NCBI RefSeq assembly: GCF_900100955.1
Contig: NZ_FNCC01000003.1
Span: forward strand, 248,001-312,000
DNA length: 64,000 nt
DNA from: Lentzea fradiae
GTDB taxonomy: Bacteria; Actinomycetota; Actinomycetes; Mycobacteriales; Pseudonocardiaceae
Direction: 5' to 3'
Shown: piece after piece, positions 62,558 through 64,000 of the stretch
Layout of the letters: every line of letters starts with the position of its first letter
Numbering within the stretch: the stretch's first letter is position 1
The notes under the pieces: model-generated
Databases searched by the model: none
Told to the model about the DNA's origin: nothing
The model's input: the letters and a program-made list of their open reading frames with translations, nothing else
Program-made: the position numbers and the translations under genes

Positions 62558-63490
62558 ATGATTCCAAAGCGTGCAGCACTGGTTTCCGCGGCTGCGCTGG
62601 TGCTCGGCGCGGTGGCCGTCCCCCCGGCGACCGCGGCGCCCTTCGGCCTGGTCGGGTGGGCCACCCAGGCAGGAGGCACGACGGGAGGCGGCAACGCCAC
62701 GCCGATCACCGTCACCACGGCCTCCGCGTTCACCGACGCCGCCAAGGCGTCCGGCGCGGCGGTCATCAGGGTCTCCGGCACCATCTCGCTGCCGAGCATG
62801 ACCAAGATCGCGTCCGACAAGACGATCGAGGGCGTGGGATCGGGTTCGACGATCACCGGCCAGGGCCTGAACATCAGCAACGCGTCCAACGTGATCGTGC
62901 GCAACCTCAACTTCCGCAACTGGGGTGACGACGCGATCAACGTGCAGTACTCCACCCGCGTGTGGATCGACCACAACACCTTCTCGAACGGCTACGACGG
63001 CGCGCTCGACGTCAAACGGGCGTCGGACTACGTCACGGTGTCGTGGAACAAGTTCACCAGCCACAACAAGACGATGCTGCTGGGCCACAGCGACGACAAC
63101 GGATCGGAGGACCGCGGCAAGCTCCGGGTGACCTACCACCACAACTGGTTCGACGGCACGCAGCAGCGCCACCCGCGGGTGCGCTTCGGCAACCCGGTGC
63201 ACGTCTACAACAACTACTACGGAGGCGTGACCTCCTACGGGGTCGCCTCGACCGTCGAGGCGGGCGTCCTGGTGGAAGGGAACTTCTTCGAGAACACCAG
63301 GGACCCGTTCCACCGGGGTGAGGGCAGTTCGGCCGGCGGTTCTCTCGTCGCGCGCAACAACCACTTCGTCAACTCGGGCTCCGGCGACCAGGGCGGTTCG
63401 GTGAAGAGCCCTCCCTACTCGTACCAGCTCGACAGCGCGAGCACGGTGAAAAGCGTGGTCACGGCCGGTGCGGGTGCCGGTCGCGGTTAA
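62558..63490 (+). CDS. Secreted pectate lyase (PL1)
   Basis: 310 aa from ATG 62558 (GGGAG upstream), signal peptide cleaved after TAA near residue 25. The PL1 core has VIRVSGTISLPS, KTIEGVGSGSTITGQGL, VIVRNLNFRNWGDDAINVQY (calcium site D-D) and the Pel signature VWIDHNTFSNGYDGALDVKR, then YHHNWFDGTQQRHPRVRFG with the catalytic Arg. It cleaves polygalacturonate by beta-elimination, needs Ca2+, and fits with the other plant-polymer enzymes in this window. Confidence 0.93.
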   Translation: MIPKRAALVSAAALVLGAVAVPPATAAPFGLVGWATQAGGTTGGGNATPITVTTASAFTDAAKASGAAVIRVSGTISLPSMTKIASDKTIEGVGSGSTITGQGLNISNASNVIVRNLNFRNWGDDAINVQYSTRVWIDHNTFSNGYDGALDVKRASDYVTVSWNKFTSHNKTMLLGHSDDNGSEDRGKLRVTYHHNWFDGTQQRHPRVRFGNPVHVYNNYYGGVTSYGVASTVEAGVLVEGNFFENTRDPFHRGEGSSAGGSLVARNNHFVNSGSGDQGGSVKSPPYSYQLDSASTVKSVVTAGAGAGRG

Positions 63491-63497
63491 GAGGACC

Positions 63498-63529
63498 GGG
63501 GAGCGTCCGCGATGTCGCGGGCGCTCCCG
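63498..63529 (+). terminator. Terminator after the pectate lyase gene
   Basis: GGGGAGCGTCCGCGA (63498-63512) pairs with TCGCGGGCGCTCCC (63515-63528), with one wobble, 8 bp past the stop. Confidence 0.7.
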
Positions 63530-63693
63530 TTCTCATCCGGGACGTTCCATTCGGACCCGCACAAGTCCCGTTCGGGCGCCGGTGCGCAGGCGTGCTCGGG
63601 CGTAGCCGTAATAATTGCGTCACAGTGGGACGGGGATGATTCAGGCGAGACCGAGCGTTCTCCTGAGTGAACACCGAGAAGAGGAGCGTCACT

Positions 63694-64000
63694 GTGACGG
63701 AGAAGGCAGTTCTCGCGGGCGGCTGTTTCTGGGGCATGCAGGATTTGTTCCGCCGCCACCCCGGCGTCGTCTCGACGCGCGTCGGCTACACCGGCGACCC
63801 GGACACGCCGAACGCCACCTACCGCGACCACGGCAACCACGCCGAGGCGATCGAGATCGTGTTCGACCCGGAGAAGCTGAGCTACCGGCAGGTCCTGGCC
63901 TTCTTCTTCCAGATCCACGACCCGACGACGCGCAACCGCCAGGGCAACGACATCGGCGCCAGCTACCGGTCGGCGATCTTCTTCGAGACCGACGAGCAGA
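63694..64000 (+). CDS. msrA: Peptide methionine sulfoxide reductase A (3' end outside window)
   Basis: The first 102 residues are visible, from GTG 63694 (GAGGAG upstream). The catalytic motif is [11 protein letters not shown] with Cys11; [27 protein letters not shown] and [20 protein letters not shown] are the conserved MsrA segments. It reduces methionine-S-sulfoxide in oxidised proteins. The promoter region contains GGGATGA and CGTT spaced roughly like a SigR promoter, but the -35 deviates from GGAAT, so thiol-stress control is only possible. Confidence 0.93.
   Translation, partial: MTEKAVLAGGCFWGMQDLFRRHPGVVSTRVGYTGDPDTPNATYRDHGNHAEAIEIVFDPEKLSYRQVLAFFFQIHDPTTRNRQGNDIGASYRSAIFFETDEQ

Overview
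The window is high-GC actinomycete DNA: about 70% G+C by eye, many GTG starts, strong GGAGG ribosome sites, and group 2 sigma-70, LacI-, TetR- and IclR-type regulation. The gene content (twin large S8 proteases, GH87 enzymes, many one-regulator/one-enzyme units) suggests a Pseudonocardiales soil actinomycete of the Lentzea/Lechevalieria/Saccharothrix kind. That placement is inference; no rRNA or other marker is present. I saw no tRNA, rRNA, CRISPR array or insertion sequence.

1-8.6 kb: a truncated DUF4396 membrane gene behind a CsoR-like operator; a leftward run of a phosphotransferase, two small proteins and a YdcF-type protein; an IclR regulator with an aromatic-type aldehyde dehydrogenase; a TetR-MFS exporter operon with an overlapping palindromic operator; a frameshifted DUF427 pseudogene; and PRPP synthetase. 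8.8-21.4 kb: a secreted S33 peptidase, an SF1 helicase with a nuclease-like C-terminus coupled to a DUF1062 zinc-ribbon protein, an aqualysin-like S8 protease, a SigB-like sigma factor behind a SigR-type promoter, a CorC-type membrane protein, a stand-alone HATPase, and a membrane protein upstream of a NarL-type two-component pair.

21.6-40.7 kb: a divergent GntR/VOC pair, a P450 with a convergent TetR gene, two tandem paralogous secreted S8 proteases (about 1,040 aa each) that both follow the same LacI-type operator, a truncated S9 peptidase pseudogene, and two tandem GH87-like alpha-1,3-glucanase/mycodextranase genes ending at a perfect 17-bp hairpin. A universal stress protein and a lipoprotein follow. 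40.75-42.8 kb is a low-GC island with one 673-aa protein carrying an R-x4-H HEPN-type motif.

42.8-64 kb: an esterase with its TetR gene, a divergent saccharopine-dehydrogenase-like oxidoreductase, a secreted neutral ceramidase, an EamA exporter/LysR pair, an acyl-CoA ligase, a GAF/PucR regulator divergent from an MHS symporter-tannase pair, argG, a secreted NLP (NPP1) protein, a TetR gene divergent from two coupled SDRs, a polysaccharide deacetylase, a pectate lyase and the start of msrA.

The main themes are secreted degradation of fungal and plant polymers (GH87 x2, S8 x3, pectate lyase, tannase, NLP, ceramidase) and many small locally regulated metabolic units. A roughly 180-bp dispersed intergenic hairpin repeat occurs three times nearly complete and once degenerate, mostly between convergent genes. 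The least explained pieces are this repeat, the low-GC HEPN-type protein, and the helicase-nuclease/DUF1062 pair.
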